DNA of 8,359 nucleotides from Rickettsiales bacterium (lineage in GTDB: Bacteria > Pseudomonadota > Alphaproteobacteria > Rickettsiales > UBA8987), in the NCBI GenBank assembly GCA_028282625.1, contig JANQHP010000173.1, positions 1 to 8,359 of the forward strand, written 5' to 3'. The position numbers were made by a program, and so were the translations under genes. Position 1 is the stretch's first letter; the number at the start of each line of letters is the position of its first letter. Of the stretch, positions 1 to 6,500 are shown in pieces. A model generated the notes under the pieces. That model was not told the DNA's origin and ran no database searches. It worked only from the letters and a program-made list of their open reading frames with translations.

Positions 1-2106
1 CGCCTCGTAGCCTTGATCGGTGCGGTCTTGAATCTGGAGCTTAAATCCACCGACCGTGCCAAGGCCGCGCACCGGCGGTGGTGGGAAGATCGCAATAAAG
101 GCCTCCTCAATCCCGTGATATTGCTGTTGCAATTGCTGGCTGATGGCAAAGCCGGAAAGGGATGGGTCGGTCCGTTTTTCAAATGCGTCTAAGGTAACAA
201 AAACAATGCCGGCACTGGAGGAGTTGGTAAAGCCGTTAATGGAAAGGCCAGGAAACGCCACGGCTCCGGTCACGCCTGGCGTGGCAAGGGCGATCTCTGA
301 CATTTCACGGATGACCGCTTCGGTACGGTCAAGCGTGGCGCCATCGGGCAGTTGCGCAAAGCTGATGAGATACTGCTTATCCTGCGCCGGCACAAAGCCG
401 CTTGGCACGGCCTGAAACATGCCATAGGTGGCAACAAGCAAAGCAAGATAGACGCCCATGCCCACGCTTCGTCGCTTGATCAGCTTTGTCACGCTGGTGG
501 CATATTGCTCGGATTTTCGGTGGAAAAAGCGGTTAAACCAGGCGAAGAAACCGCCAAACCAGCGTTCCATACCACGCGTGAGCCAGTCTTGCGCTTCCCC
601 TTTGGGTTTGAGCAGCAGGCGTGACATCGCCGGACTTAAGGTGAGTGAGTTGCACGCAGAAATAAAGGTGGAGATGGCAATGGTGAGTGCAAATTGCTGG
701 TAAAACTGGCCGGTCAGACCACTGATAAAGGCAATAGGAATAAACACGGCCAGCAGCACCAGCGTGGTGGCAATAATCGGGCCTGTGACTTCCCCCATCG
801 CTTTGATGGTGGCCGCACGCGGACGGAGCCCTTCCTCGATATTGCGCTCCACATTTTCCACGACGATAATGGCATCATCCACCACGATGCCAATGGCTAA
901 AATCAGGCCAAAAAGCGAAAGCACATTGATGGAAAAACCAAAGAGATGCATCAAGGCAAACGTACCCACAATGGAAACCGGCACCGCAAGCAGGGGAATA
1001 ATGGCCGCACGCCAACGCTGCAAAAAGAGAATCACCACCAGCACGACCAGGGCAACGGCCTCCAGCAGCGTTTTGATCACCGCACGGATGGAGCCTTGCA
1101 CGAAAACGGTGGGGTCATAGACCACGCTGTAATCCAGCCCTTCGGGGAAATTGGCTTGTAACTCCGCCATTTTGGCACGGACAGTAGAAGAGATATCCAG
1201 CGCATTGGCGCCGGGTGCGGCAAAAATTGGGATGGCAACCGCGCTTTTGTTGTTCAGCAACGAGCGCAGCGCATATTCGGACGCACCCAATTCCACGCGG
1301 GCGACATCCTGCAGGCGGGTGACCTGCCCATCGTCCCCGATACGCACAATGATTTGCTCAAATTCTTCGGGTGTTTCAAGCCGTCCCTTGGCGTTGATCG
1401 GAAGCTGCAGGTCCACATGTTCGGCATAGGGTGGGCCGCCAATGACGCCGCTTGCCACCTGGATGTTTTGCTTTTGCACCGCGCGCACCACATCGTTTGG
1501 GGTGAGCTGCCGCTCGGCCAGTTTTTCCGGATTGAGCCACAGGCGCATGGCATAATCGCCCGCCCCAAAGAGGCGCACCTGCCCCACCCCTTTGATTTTT
1601 GCCAGCTCATCTTTGACATTGAGCACGGCATAATTGCGCAGATAGAGCATGTCGTAACGTGCGTTGGGGGAGGTCAAATGGACCACCATGGTCAGATCCG
1701 GCGAGCTCTTGATGACCGAGACGCCTAATTGGCGTGTGACATCGGGCAGACGCGGCAAGGCCTGGGATACACGGTTTTGCACCATCTGCTGCGCCAAGTC
1801 CGGATCGGTGCCGATTTCAAAGGTCACCGTGAGGGTCATCTTCCCGTCCGTGGTAGACTGGGAATACATGTAGATCATGCCTTCCACCCCGTTGATTTGC
1901 TCCTCCAGCGGTGCGGCCACGGTTTGTGCCAGCACTTTGGGGTTGGCGCCTGGAAACTGCGCGTTGACGACCACCGAAGGGGGTGACACTTCCGGATATT
2001 CGGAGATCGGCAACTGGAAGAGCGCGATCAGCCCGGCCAAGAAAACGACAATGGAAAGACTGCTGGCAAAGATCGGCCGGTCAATGAAAAAGGTGGAAAG
2101 GTTCAT
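1..2106 (-). CDS. RND multidrug efflux permease, MexF/OqxB/AcrB-type (HAE1 family), 3' part cut off by the window
   Basis: Proton-driven inner-membrane pump of a tripartite efflux system; the family exports drugs and other hydrophobic compounds through an outer-membrane channel. I translated the whole minus strand from 2106 to 1: 702 codons without a stop. The family is usually about 1,040-1,060 residues, so roughly a third is missing. Visible features are the N-terminal MNLSTFFIDRPIFA (RND start), first membrane helix at about residues 10-30, a periplasmic porter domain to about 340, then a helix block at about 343-500. TM4 carries IGIVVDDAIIVVEN with the paired proton-relay aspartates D410/D411 (AcrB D407/D408). 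The next helix starts near residue 545, followed by the second periplasmic loop (SGFVPAQDKQYL). Wording throughout is closest to MexF. The start is fixed by family alignment, although no Shine-Dalgarno is present. It lies 39 bases after the reductase gene, and an outer-membrane factor may follow outside the window. Confidence 0.96.
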   Translation of the reverse strand, partial: MNLSTFFIDRPIFASSLSIVVFLAGLIALFQLPISEYPEVSPPSVVVNAQFPGANPKVLAQTVAAPLEEQINGVEGMIYMYSQSTTDGKMTLTVTFEIGTDPDLAQQMVQNRVSQALPRLPDVTRQLGVSVIKSSPDLTMVVHLTSPNARYDMLYLRNYAVLNVKDELAKIKGVGQVRLFGAGDYAMRLWLNPEKLAERQLTPNDVVRAVQKQNIQVASGVIGGPPYAEHVDLQLPINAKGRLETPEEFEQIIVRIGDDGQVTRLQDVARVELGASEYALRSLLNNKSAVAIPIFAAPGANALDISSTVRAKMAELQANFPEGLDYSVVYDPTVFVQGSIRAVIKTLLEAVALVVLVVILFLQRWRAAIIPLLAVPVSIVGTFALMHLFGFSINVLSLFGLILAIGIVVDDAIIVVENVERNIEEGLRPRAATIKAMGEVTGPIIATTLVLLAVFIPIAFISGLTGQFYQQFALTIAISTFISACNSLTLSPAMSRLLLKPKGEAQDWLTRGMERWFGGFFAWFNRFFHRKSEQYATSVTKLIKRRSVGMGVYLALLVATYGMFQAVPSGFVPAQDKQYLISFAQLPDGATLDRTEAVIREMSEIALATPGVTGAVAFPGLSINGFTNSSSAGIVFVTLDAFEKRTDPSLSGFAISQQLQQQYHGIEEAFIAIFPPPPVRGLGTVGGFKLQIQDRTDQGYEA

Positions 2107-2145
2107 CGGCTCATCTGTGAGAAGGAGAAGGTGGAGGAAGGGGCG

Positions 2146-2877
2146 TTACGCGTTCCAGCCGCCATCCACATTGAGGGTGGCACCGGTGATGTAGCTTGCG
2201 CCGGGCCCGGCTAAAAAGGCGACGGTGTGGGCAATGTCTTCCGGGGTGCCGTAGCGCCCGAGCGCGGTCATGTTTTTCATAAATTCTGCCCCGGGATTTT
2301 CGCTGTTATCGGGGTTCATTTGCGTGTGAATGGGACCAGGCTGCACGGCATTGACCAGGATGGATTTTTGCCCCAAATCCTTGGCCCAACTACGCGCCAG
2401 GCCGGTGGCCGCAAATTTGGACGCGTTGTAGATGCTTAGATTCGGCGCGCTGGCCCGTTCGCCCAGCACGCTGCTAATCACGATAATGCGGCTGCCCGGC
2501 TTCATATGTGGCACCAGCGCGTGCGTGAGCGCATAGATACTTTCCACATTGACCCGCAGCACACGCTGCAATTCTTCTAACCCATGCTCTTCGATCGGCC
2601 CTGCGGTAAAAACGCCGGCATTGTGGACCAGGATATCCGGTGCGCCGTGCTCTTTTAAGAAGGCAGCGGCAAAAGGCGCCATGCTTTCGGGCGCATTGGC
2701 ATCAAGCAGGTGGGCCTGCCCGCCGATGTCACGGGCGACGGCTTCGGCTTCTTGCTTGGAGCTGCCATAGGTCAGGTGCACGCGTGCCCCTTGGGCGGCC
2801 AGCAGGCGTGCTGTGGCCTCACCAATGCCGCGGCTTCCGCCTGTTAAGAGAACGTTTTTGTGGGCGAGAACGGTCAT
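2146..2877 (-). CDS. Short-chain dehydrogenase/reductase (FabG-like SDR)
   Basis: Predicted cytoplasmic NAD(P)H-dependent oxidoreductase of 243 residues, a normal length for classical SDRs. It has the dinucleotide-binding motif TGGSRGIG (12-19), an acidic D59 after the third strand, HNAG (85-88, usually NNAG), N110, and a catalytic set S136, Y150 and K154 in YNASK. The family C-terminal signature YITGATLNVDGGW is at about 229-241. The Arg in GSRGIG favours NADP(H), by inference. I chose the ATG at 2877 rather than the in-frame ATG at 2922. AAGGAGA lies 7 bases upstream of 2877, and the extra 15 residues would read through that ribosome site and precede the first beta strand. It sits between adaptor (54-base gap) and pump (39-base gap) on the same strand, so it is probably co-transcribed with them. 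The substrate cannot be told from sequence. A housekeeping FabG role is unlikely in this setting. Confidence 0.93.
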   Translation of the reverse strand: MTVLAHKNVLLTGGSRGIGEATARLLAAQGARVHLTYGSSKQEAEAVARDIGGQAHLLDANAPESMAPFAAAFLKEHGAPDILVHNAGVFTAGPIEEHGLEELQRVLRVNVESIYALTHALVPHMKPGSRIIVISSVLGERASAPNLSIYNASKFAATGLARSWAKDLGQKSILVNAVQPGPIHTQMNPDNSENPGAEFMKNMTALGRYGTPEDIAHTVAFLAGPGASYITGATLNVDGGWNA

Positions 2878-2884
2878 GGTCAAG

Positions 2885-2891
2885 TCTCCTT
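2885..2891 (-). promoter_or_regulatory. Ribosome binding site of the SDR gene
   Basis: AAGGAGA on the minus strand, 7 bases before the ATG at 2877. It is the only strong Shine-Dalgarno seen in the efflux operon and decides the start of the reductase against the upstream in-frame ATG at 2922. Confidence 0.8.
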
Positions 2892-2931
2892 GGTAGGTTG
2901 GGAAAAGGGGAGTGGTAAGCATAGATGGGTG

Positions 2932-4098
2932 TTAAGGCGTTGGTGCGGCTAAGGGTATAGCTTCCACCGGGTTGACCTTCATGCCCGGACGGACGCGCTG
3001 CAGGCTGTTGACCAGCACCCTTTCTTCTGCCGCCAGGCCGCTTTGGATCACCCGTTTGCCTCCAACCGAGCGCCCCAGCGTGACTTCACGGTAGGTTATT
3101 TCTCCCTCCGGGGTCACGATATAGACATATTTCTTATCCTGATCGGTGCGAATCGCTTTCTCGCGCAGGAGCAAAGTCGGCTGCGCGTCGCCTGAGCCAA
3201 GCCTCACATTGGCATACATGCCAGGCACGAGCGCGCCATCGCTATTTTCCAGCACGGCCCGCGCACGAATGGTACCCGAGGCGGTATCAAGCTGATTGTC
3301 AAAGGCGTGGAGCGTGCCGTAATAGGTAACAGCTTCTTCGTCTGGCAGGTGAAGCTCTACTGGCATGGCAGCACCTTTGGCCTGGCGTACGGTGTGCAGG
3401 TAGGTGTGTTCGTCCACATCAAACGCGGCGTAAAGACGCTCCGTGGAAACAATAGAGGTGAGCACCGGTGCCCCGAGCCCGGCCTGTACGACATTGCCTA
3501 CGGTGATTTCCGCGCGACTGATCCGCCCTGTGACCGGTGCCTGGATGTGCGCATATTCCAGGTTCAGCGCGGCGTGTGTGAGGGCAGCCTCGGCGGCATC
3601 CACCTGCGCCAGCGCCACATGATAGGCGTTGCTGGCAGTATCAAAGCGGCTGTTGGAGACCACTTTTTTGCGGAGCAGATTCTTCGCACGGTCAAGCTCG
3701 ATGCGCGCGAGCTCAGCTTCCGAATGCGCGACGGCCAGATTGGCTTTGGCGCGTGCGAGTTCGGCTTGATACGGGCGCGGGTCGATCACAAAAAGCGGTG
3801 CGCCTTGTGGTACAATCGTGCCTTCTGTGAAAAGGATTTCGGTAATGGTGCCACTGACCCGTGGCCGAATCTGTACGTGCTCCACCGCTTCCAGACGTGC
3901 CGGAAAGCGGCTCCAGTGGCGGACCTGCTGCTCTTTGAGGGTGATGACTTCCACGTCGGGTGGCGGGGTGGCGGCCTCAGCACTGGAAGCTTCAGCCTTG
4001 CTCATGCCATGCAGCAGGGCGCCTGCCAGCAGTGCCAGGCCACAGAAGCCAGCCAGCCAGAGTGCGGAAGAGAGGCGAAAGGAACGTTTTTCAAACAT
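2932..4098 (-). CDS. RND periplasmic adaptor (membrane fusion protein), MexE/AcrA-type
   Basis: A 388-residue adaptor that would bridge the RND pump and the outer-membrane channel in the periplasm. The N-terminus is a basic stretch plus a hydrophobic segment (about 12-30), a signal peptide or membrane anchor. No lipobox is seen, so it is probably not a lipoprotein, unlike AcrA. Order of parts: first half of the lipoyl/barrel-sandwich domain with IRPRVSGTI (77-85) and FVIDPRPY (103-110), an alpha-helical hairpin rich in Ala and Glu (about 110-178), second lipoyl half with IQAPVTGRI (185-193), a beta-barrel domain (about 215-300), and a membrane-proximal domain to about 375. The FVIDPRPYQAELARA stretch is typical of the MexE/OqxA branch, matching the MexF-like pump. 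Start at 4098 gives a proper export signal. The upstream bases are pyrimidine-rich without a Shine-Dalgarno. It is the first gene of the operon, behind an operator-containing promoter. Confidence 0.96.
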   Translation of the reverse strand: MFEKRSFRLSSALWLAGFCGLALLAGALLHGMSKAEASSAEAATPPPDVEVITLKEQQVRHWSRFPARLEAVEHVQIRPRVSGTITEILFTEGTIVPQGAPLFVIDPRPYQAELARAKANLAVAHSEAELARIELDRAKNLLRKKVVSNSRFDTASNAYHVALAQVDAAEAALTHAALNLEYAHIQAPVTGRISRAEITVGNVVQAGLGAPVLTSIVSTERLYAAFDVDEHTYLHTVRQAKGAAMPVELHLPDEEAVTYYGTLHAFDNQLDTASGTIRARAVLENSDGALVPGMYANVRLGSGDAQPTLLLREKAIRTDQDKKYVYIVTPEGEITYREVTLGRSVGGKRVIQSGLAAEERVLVNSLQRVRPGMKVNPVEAIPLAAPTP

Positions 4099-4145
4099 GG
4101 TATGAAGAAGCTAGTTTTTTCTCGATTGGTACAATATGTGGGGTT

Positions 4146-4173
4146 AGCATACATACCGATCGGTATGTGTCAA
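4146..4173 (-). promoter_or_regulatory. Sigma70 promoter of the adaptor-SDR-pump operon
   Basis: On the minus strand the -35 box is a perfect TTGACA (4173-4168), the spacer is 16 bases (4167-4152), and the -10 box is TATGCT (4151-4146), 4 of 6 consensus positions. Transcription would start near 4139, leaving a leader of about 40 bases before the adaptor ATG. An A/T tract (4183-4193) lies just upstream of the -35 where an UP element would sit. The spacer is filled by an 18-bp palindrome, so bound repressor would block RNA polymerase. Confidence 0.8.
4151..4168. promoter_or_regulatory. TetR-type operator 1 (perfect 18-bp palindrome)
   Basis: ACATACCGATCGGTATGT reads the same on both strands without a mismatch. 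It spans the spacer between the -35 and -10 boxes of the adaptor promoter and touches both. TACCGNNCGGTA-like palindromes are typical TetR-family sites. The nearby tetR gene and a matching second site at 4942-4959 make its product the likely binder. Binding is inferred, not shown. Confidence 0.85.
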
Positions 4174-4188
4174 GTGCTGTGGTAAAAA

Positions 4189-4208
4189 AATATGCGCTTT
4201 AATATGCG
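4189..4208. repeat. Pair of 8-bp direct repeats, AATATGCG, 12 bp apart
   Basis: AATATGCG occurs at 4189-4196 and again at 4201-4208, a period of 12 bp, in the A/T-rich gap between the repressor gene and the adaptor promoter. The second unit begins about 28 bp upstream of the -35 box. It could be a binding site for an activator on one DNA face, or chance in A/T-rich DNA. No convincing terminator hairpin for the repressor gene was found in this gap. Confidence 0.4.
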
Positions 4209-4261
4209 ATTTTAGTGGTGGAGGGGGATATGGTGGCTTGTGGTGCGGGCTTGATGTGCGC

Positions 4262-4897
4262 TTACGCTGGGCGCTTGTTCTGGTGCCGATAGGCCTGCTT
4301 CAGCCCAACCAGGCGATAGAGCGCCTCGGGTAGGTCTTCCTTCACAATTTCAAGGTCATACATCACGCGCCCATAGAGCAACAGCCCCATCACATATTGG
4401 TACAGCATTCGCCCAATTTGCGTGGGATCCCCCTCTTCTTCCAGCAGATTGTCTGCCTGCAATCCTCGCACCAACGCGGCGTTATATTGGATAGCTTTTT
4501 CTGCCATCTCCTGCGCGGCCTGACGCACTTTTTGCTCGCCGGTGCCCGCCTGCCCGCCAGCGGTAAAAAAGGGACAGCCCGAGACAGGGTTTTGGTCAGA
4601 CGCAGGATTTTCCTTCTGTTTTTCAATCACAAAGGTAATGAGATTTTCCAATTGTTCCAGCGGGGTAAAGCTTGGAGAATAGAGATGGTCTAGCTGCTGT
4701 CGCAGATGCTCCCAGTAATAGCATGACGCTTCGTAAAATAAGTCTGCCTTGCTATCAAAATAATGGTAAAAGCTGCCCTTGGTGACGCCGGCCTGCTTGC
4801 TGATGGCGGCTACGCCCACATTGGCATAATTGCTTTGCCAGATCAGTGCAATGGCGGTCTCCATCAAGCGGTGTTTGGTGGTGGTTTGGTTTTGCAT
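4262..4897 (-). CDS. TetR/AcrR-family transcriptional repressor of the efflux operon
   Basis: A 211-residue one-component regulator of normal TetR-family length. The N-terminal helix-turn-helix domain covers about residues 8-55, with VGVAAISKQAGVTKGSFYHYF (about 27-47) containing the recognition helix and the hallmark GSFYHYF. The rest is an all-helical ligand and dimer domain. Two cysteines stand out: C59, and C108 in the segment VSGCPF. The second sits where the electrophile- and chlorine-sensing TetR member NemR has Cys106. This resemblance is from position and local wording only. Operators lie in its own promoter and in the adaptor promoter, so autoregulation plus repression of the pump operon is the likely scheme. 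Start ATG at 4897 gives the standard short N-terminal arm. No clear Shine-Dalgarno precedes it. The inducer is unknown. Confidence 0.94.
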   Translation of the reverse strand: MQNQTTTKHRLMETAIALIWQSNYANVGVAAISKQAGVTKGSFYHYFDSKADLFYEASCYYWEHLRQQLDHLYSPSFTPLEQLENLITFVIEKQKENPASDQNPVSGCPFFTAGGQAGTGEQKVRQAAQEMAEKAIQYNAALVRGLQADNLLEEEGDPTQIGRMLYQYVMGLLLYGRVMYDLEIVKEDLPEALYRLVGLKQAYRHQNKRPA

Positions 4898-4936
4898 GGC
4901 AATATCAACAGGGTGCTTAAAAAGGACCTAGAGGCA

Positions 4937-4965
4937 ATTATACCTACCGGTTGGTATGTTGTCAA
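4937..4965 (-). promoter_or_regulatory. Consensus sigma70 promoter of the tetR gene
   Basis: On the minus strand the -35 box is TTGACA (4965-4960), the spacer is exactly 17 bases (4959-4943), and the -10 box is TATAAT (4942-4937): a full consensus match. Transcription would begin near 4930, about 32 bases before the repressor ATG. The spacer is occupied by operator 2. A promoter this strong suggests that tight autorepression is needed. Confidence 0.88.
4942..4959. promoter_or_regulatory. TetR-type operator 2 (imperfect palindrome)
   Basis: ACCTACCGGTTGGTATGT matches operator 1 at 15 of 18 positions and keeps the dyad TACC...GGTA core. It fills the spacer of the tetR promoter and is offset one base relative to the -35 box compared with operator 1. 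It also lies about 95 bases upstream of the divergent MFS gene start, so it could influence that gene too. The weaker symmetry suggests lower affinity than operator 1; this is inference. Confidence 0.8.
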
Positions 4966-5042
4966 GACGAAGAGGGTATGAGGGACCATAGGCCACAGAA
5001 CGCGCTTGTAAGGAGCGTTTGAAACATGGTAGATGTTGGCGT

Positions 5043-5047
5043 GGAGG
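5043..5047 (+). promoter_or_regulatory. Ribosome binding site of the MFS transporter gene
   Basis: GGAGG lies 6 bases before the ATG at 5054. It favours 5054 over the in-frame ATG at 5033, for which the nearest purine-rich site (AAGGAG, 5010-5015) is 17 bases away, too far. Confidence 0.7.
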
Positions 5048-5053
5048 TCTACC

Positions 5054-6346
5054 ATGCGCCATCACACGCGCCTGCTTCATACCAGGCGGTTTTTGCCACT
5101 TTTTATCACCCAGTTTTTTGGGGCGTTTAACGACAACGCCTTTAAAAATGCGTTTTTGATCTGGTTTACCTACGACGTGGCAGTTCAAGATGGGCTGGAT
5201 GCCCCGATGATGGTCACACTTGCTGCAGGCCTTTTTATTTTGCCGTTTTTTCTCTTTTCTTCCACGGCCGGACAAGTGGCCGATGCCTATGAGCGCGCCT
5301 GGCTTACCCGGAAAATCAAGCAAGTTGAAATCGTTTTGATGGTGGCGTGTGCGGTGTGTTTTGTGCTTGAGAGTGTCTACGGATTGCTTGTGGTGCTCTT
5401 TTTGATGGGCGTGCAATCCACCTTTTTTGGGCCGATCAAATATAGCCTGCTGCCGGTACATCTGCGGGACGAGGAGTTGATTGCCGGGAACGGGATGGTG
5501 GAGGCTGGGACCTTTATGTCGATCCTGCTTGGCACCATTTTTGGCGGGTTGGTGATCCGCATGGAACATGGTGTGGCGCTGCTTTCTTTTGGCCTTGTGA
5601 CGTTTGCATGCGTGGGGTGGCTGGCCAGCCGATCGATTCCTAAGGCGGAGGTTGGGGACGCGGATTTAAAGATGCGCTGGAATATGGCCGCAACCACCTG
5701 GGAGATTCTGAAATATGCACGCCACACGCCTGCGATGTGGTTTTGTGTGCTGGGTATTTCATGGTTCTGGCTGGTGGGCGCCACGTTCCTCACGCAAATG
5801 CCGACCTATACCAAAGAGGTGGTGGGGGGCAACGCGCAGGTGGTGACCTTGTTCCTCACGCTGTTTTCTATCGGCATTGGGCTCGGTTCGGTGTGGTGCC
5901 ATCGGCTGTTAAAGGGCGAGATTCATGCAAGGCTGGTGCCCTGGGGCTGCCTTGGCATGAGTTTTTTCATCGTAGATTTTTACCTGGCAAGTATGGCCTA
6001 CCCGCTTGCTTCTGATGCCCATCCGGTGGGCGTTGGCGCTTTTTTTGAAGGGTCGATCCATGGTTGGCGCATTGTGTTGGATCTGCTTGGGCTTTCCATC
6101 TGTGCGGGGATCTATATTGTGCCGCTCTATACCTTGCTCCAACATCGTGGTAGAGGGGCACATTTGGCGCGTATGATTGCGGCCAATAACGTGATGAACG
6201 CGCTGCTGATGGTGCTTGGAAGCTTCGGCGCGCTGGCGCTTTTTGCGCTTGGGTGGCAGGTCACAGAGATTCTGCTTGCAGTAGGCGTGCTGAACCTGCT
6301 GGTCTTTTTCAAGATACGCGGTGTGGTCAGGAGCGGGGCGCTATAG
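5054..6346 (+). CDS. MFS transporter, LplT-like (putative lysophospholipid flippase)
   Basis: A 430-residue polytopic inner-membrane transporter. The N-terminus RRFLPLFITQFFGAFNDNAF (11-30) and the TM2-3 loop GQVADAYERAWLTRK (from residue 73, MFS motif A) match LplT and the MFS half of LplT-acyltransferase fusion proteins. So does the later run with GPIKYSLLP, GNGMVEAG and SILLGTIFGG, which parallels E. coli LplT's PAKYGILGEL, ANGLMEAS and ILLGSVAGG. LplT moves lysophospholipids inward for re-acylation by Aas. Here the protein ends after its transport domain, and no Aas-like gene is next to it, so the lipid-recycling role rests on homology only. Start at 5054 is chosen from GGAGG 6 bases upstream; the ATG at 5033 would add seven residues. 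It is transcribed away from tetR across a shared 156-base region. No convincing promoter of its own was found there. Confidence 0.87.
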   Translation: MRHHTRLLHTRRFLPLFITQFFGAFNDNAFKNAFLIWFTYDVAVQDGLDAPMMVTLAAGLFILPFFLFSSTAGQVADAYERAWLTRKIKQVEIVLMVACAVCFVLESVYGLLVVLFLMGVQSTFFGPIKYSLLPVHLRDEELIAGNGMVEAGTFMSILLGTIFGGLVIRMEHGVALLSFGLVTFACVGWLASRSIPKAEVGDADLKMRWNMAATTWEILKYARHTPAMWFCVLGISWFWLVGATFLTQMPTYTKEVVGGNAQVVTLFLTLFSIGIGLGSVWCHRLLKGEIHARLVPWGCLGMSFFIVDFYLASMAYPLASDAHPVGVGAFFEGSIHGWRIVLDLLGLSICAGIYIVPLYTLLQHRGRGAHLARMIAANNVMNALLMVLGSFGALALFALGWQVTEILLAVGVLNLLVFFKIRGVVRSGAL

Positions 6347-6353
6347 TGGGTGA

Positions 6354-6377
6354 ATGCAGGGCCTAGACCCCATGCAT
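6354..6377 (+). terminator. Possible terminator hairpin after the MFS gene
   Basis: ATGCA-GGG, loop CCTAGA, then CCC-(CA bulge)-TGCAT forms an 8-bp stem starting 8 bases after the MFS stop codon. It is followed by a moderately T-rich run (GCTTTAAGCTTTT). The bulge and the interrupted T tract make this a weak candidate for a Rho-independent terminator. Confidence 0.4.
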
Positions 6378-6429
6378 GCTTTAAGCTTTTGAGTAAATGA
6401 AGGGTGGTACGCCTTGGAGGGCGTTATTC

Positions 6430-6482
6430 GAACCTGTCGGGAGTTTAAGTTATTGATTCTGCAGCTTCCTCGATACAGGTTC
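6430..6482. repeat. Inverted repeat (8-bp arms, 37-base loop) downstream of the ankyrin gene
   Basis: GAACCTGT (6430-6437) and ACAGGTTC (6475-6482) are perfect inverted copies flanking 37 bases. After a three-base internal mismatch the arms can pair for three more bases. It lies between the converging MFS and ankyrin genes. No T tract follows on either side, so a simple terminator is not supported. The TTCGAA-bearing arm resembles a tRNA T-loop, but no tRNA can be folded around it. It may be an mRNA 3' structure or a remnant of an inserted segment. Confidence 0.45.
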
Positions 6483-6500
6483 AAATGAAACTTCGTCAAC

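Noticed and set aside
2878..2922. N-terminal extension of the SDR to the ATG at 2922
   Set aside because: It would read through the AAGGAGA ribosome site and add 15 residues ahead of the first beta strand that the family lacks.
3307..4185. Open frame of about 290 residues on the plus strand opposite the adaptor gene
   Set aside because: It covers the adaptor gene and its promoter on the other strand and shows no recognisable domain; a shadow of G+C-rich coding DNA.
4951..4982. Plus-strand promoter for the MFS gene (TTGGTA with GGTATG or TATGAG)
   Set aside because: Poor -10 match and spacers of 18-20 bases; not good enough to annotate.
4928..5569. Long open frame of about 210 residues on the minus strand opposite the MFS gene
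   Set aside because: Low-complexity His/Lys/Pro-rich translation with no domain, lying antisense to the well-supported MFS gene and the tetR promoter; it is a shadow.
6409..6424. Second small hairpin ACGCC-TTGGAG-GGCGT between the MFS and ankyrin genes
   Set aside because: Only a five-base stem with no T tract after it; too weak to list as a terminator.
6410..6437. tRNA-like T-loop (ACAGGTTCGAAT on the minus strand)
   Set aside because: The T stem does not pair (ACAGG against AACGC), and no D arm, anticodon arm or acceptor stem can be built around it.
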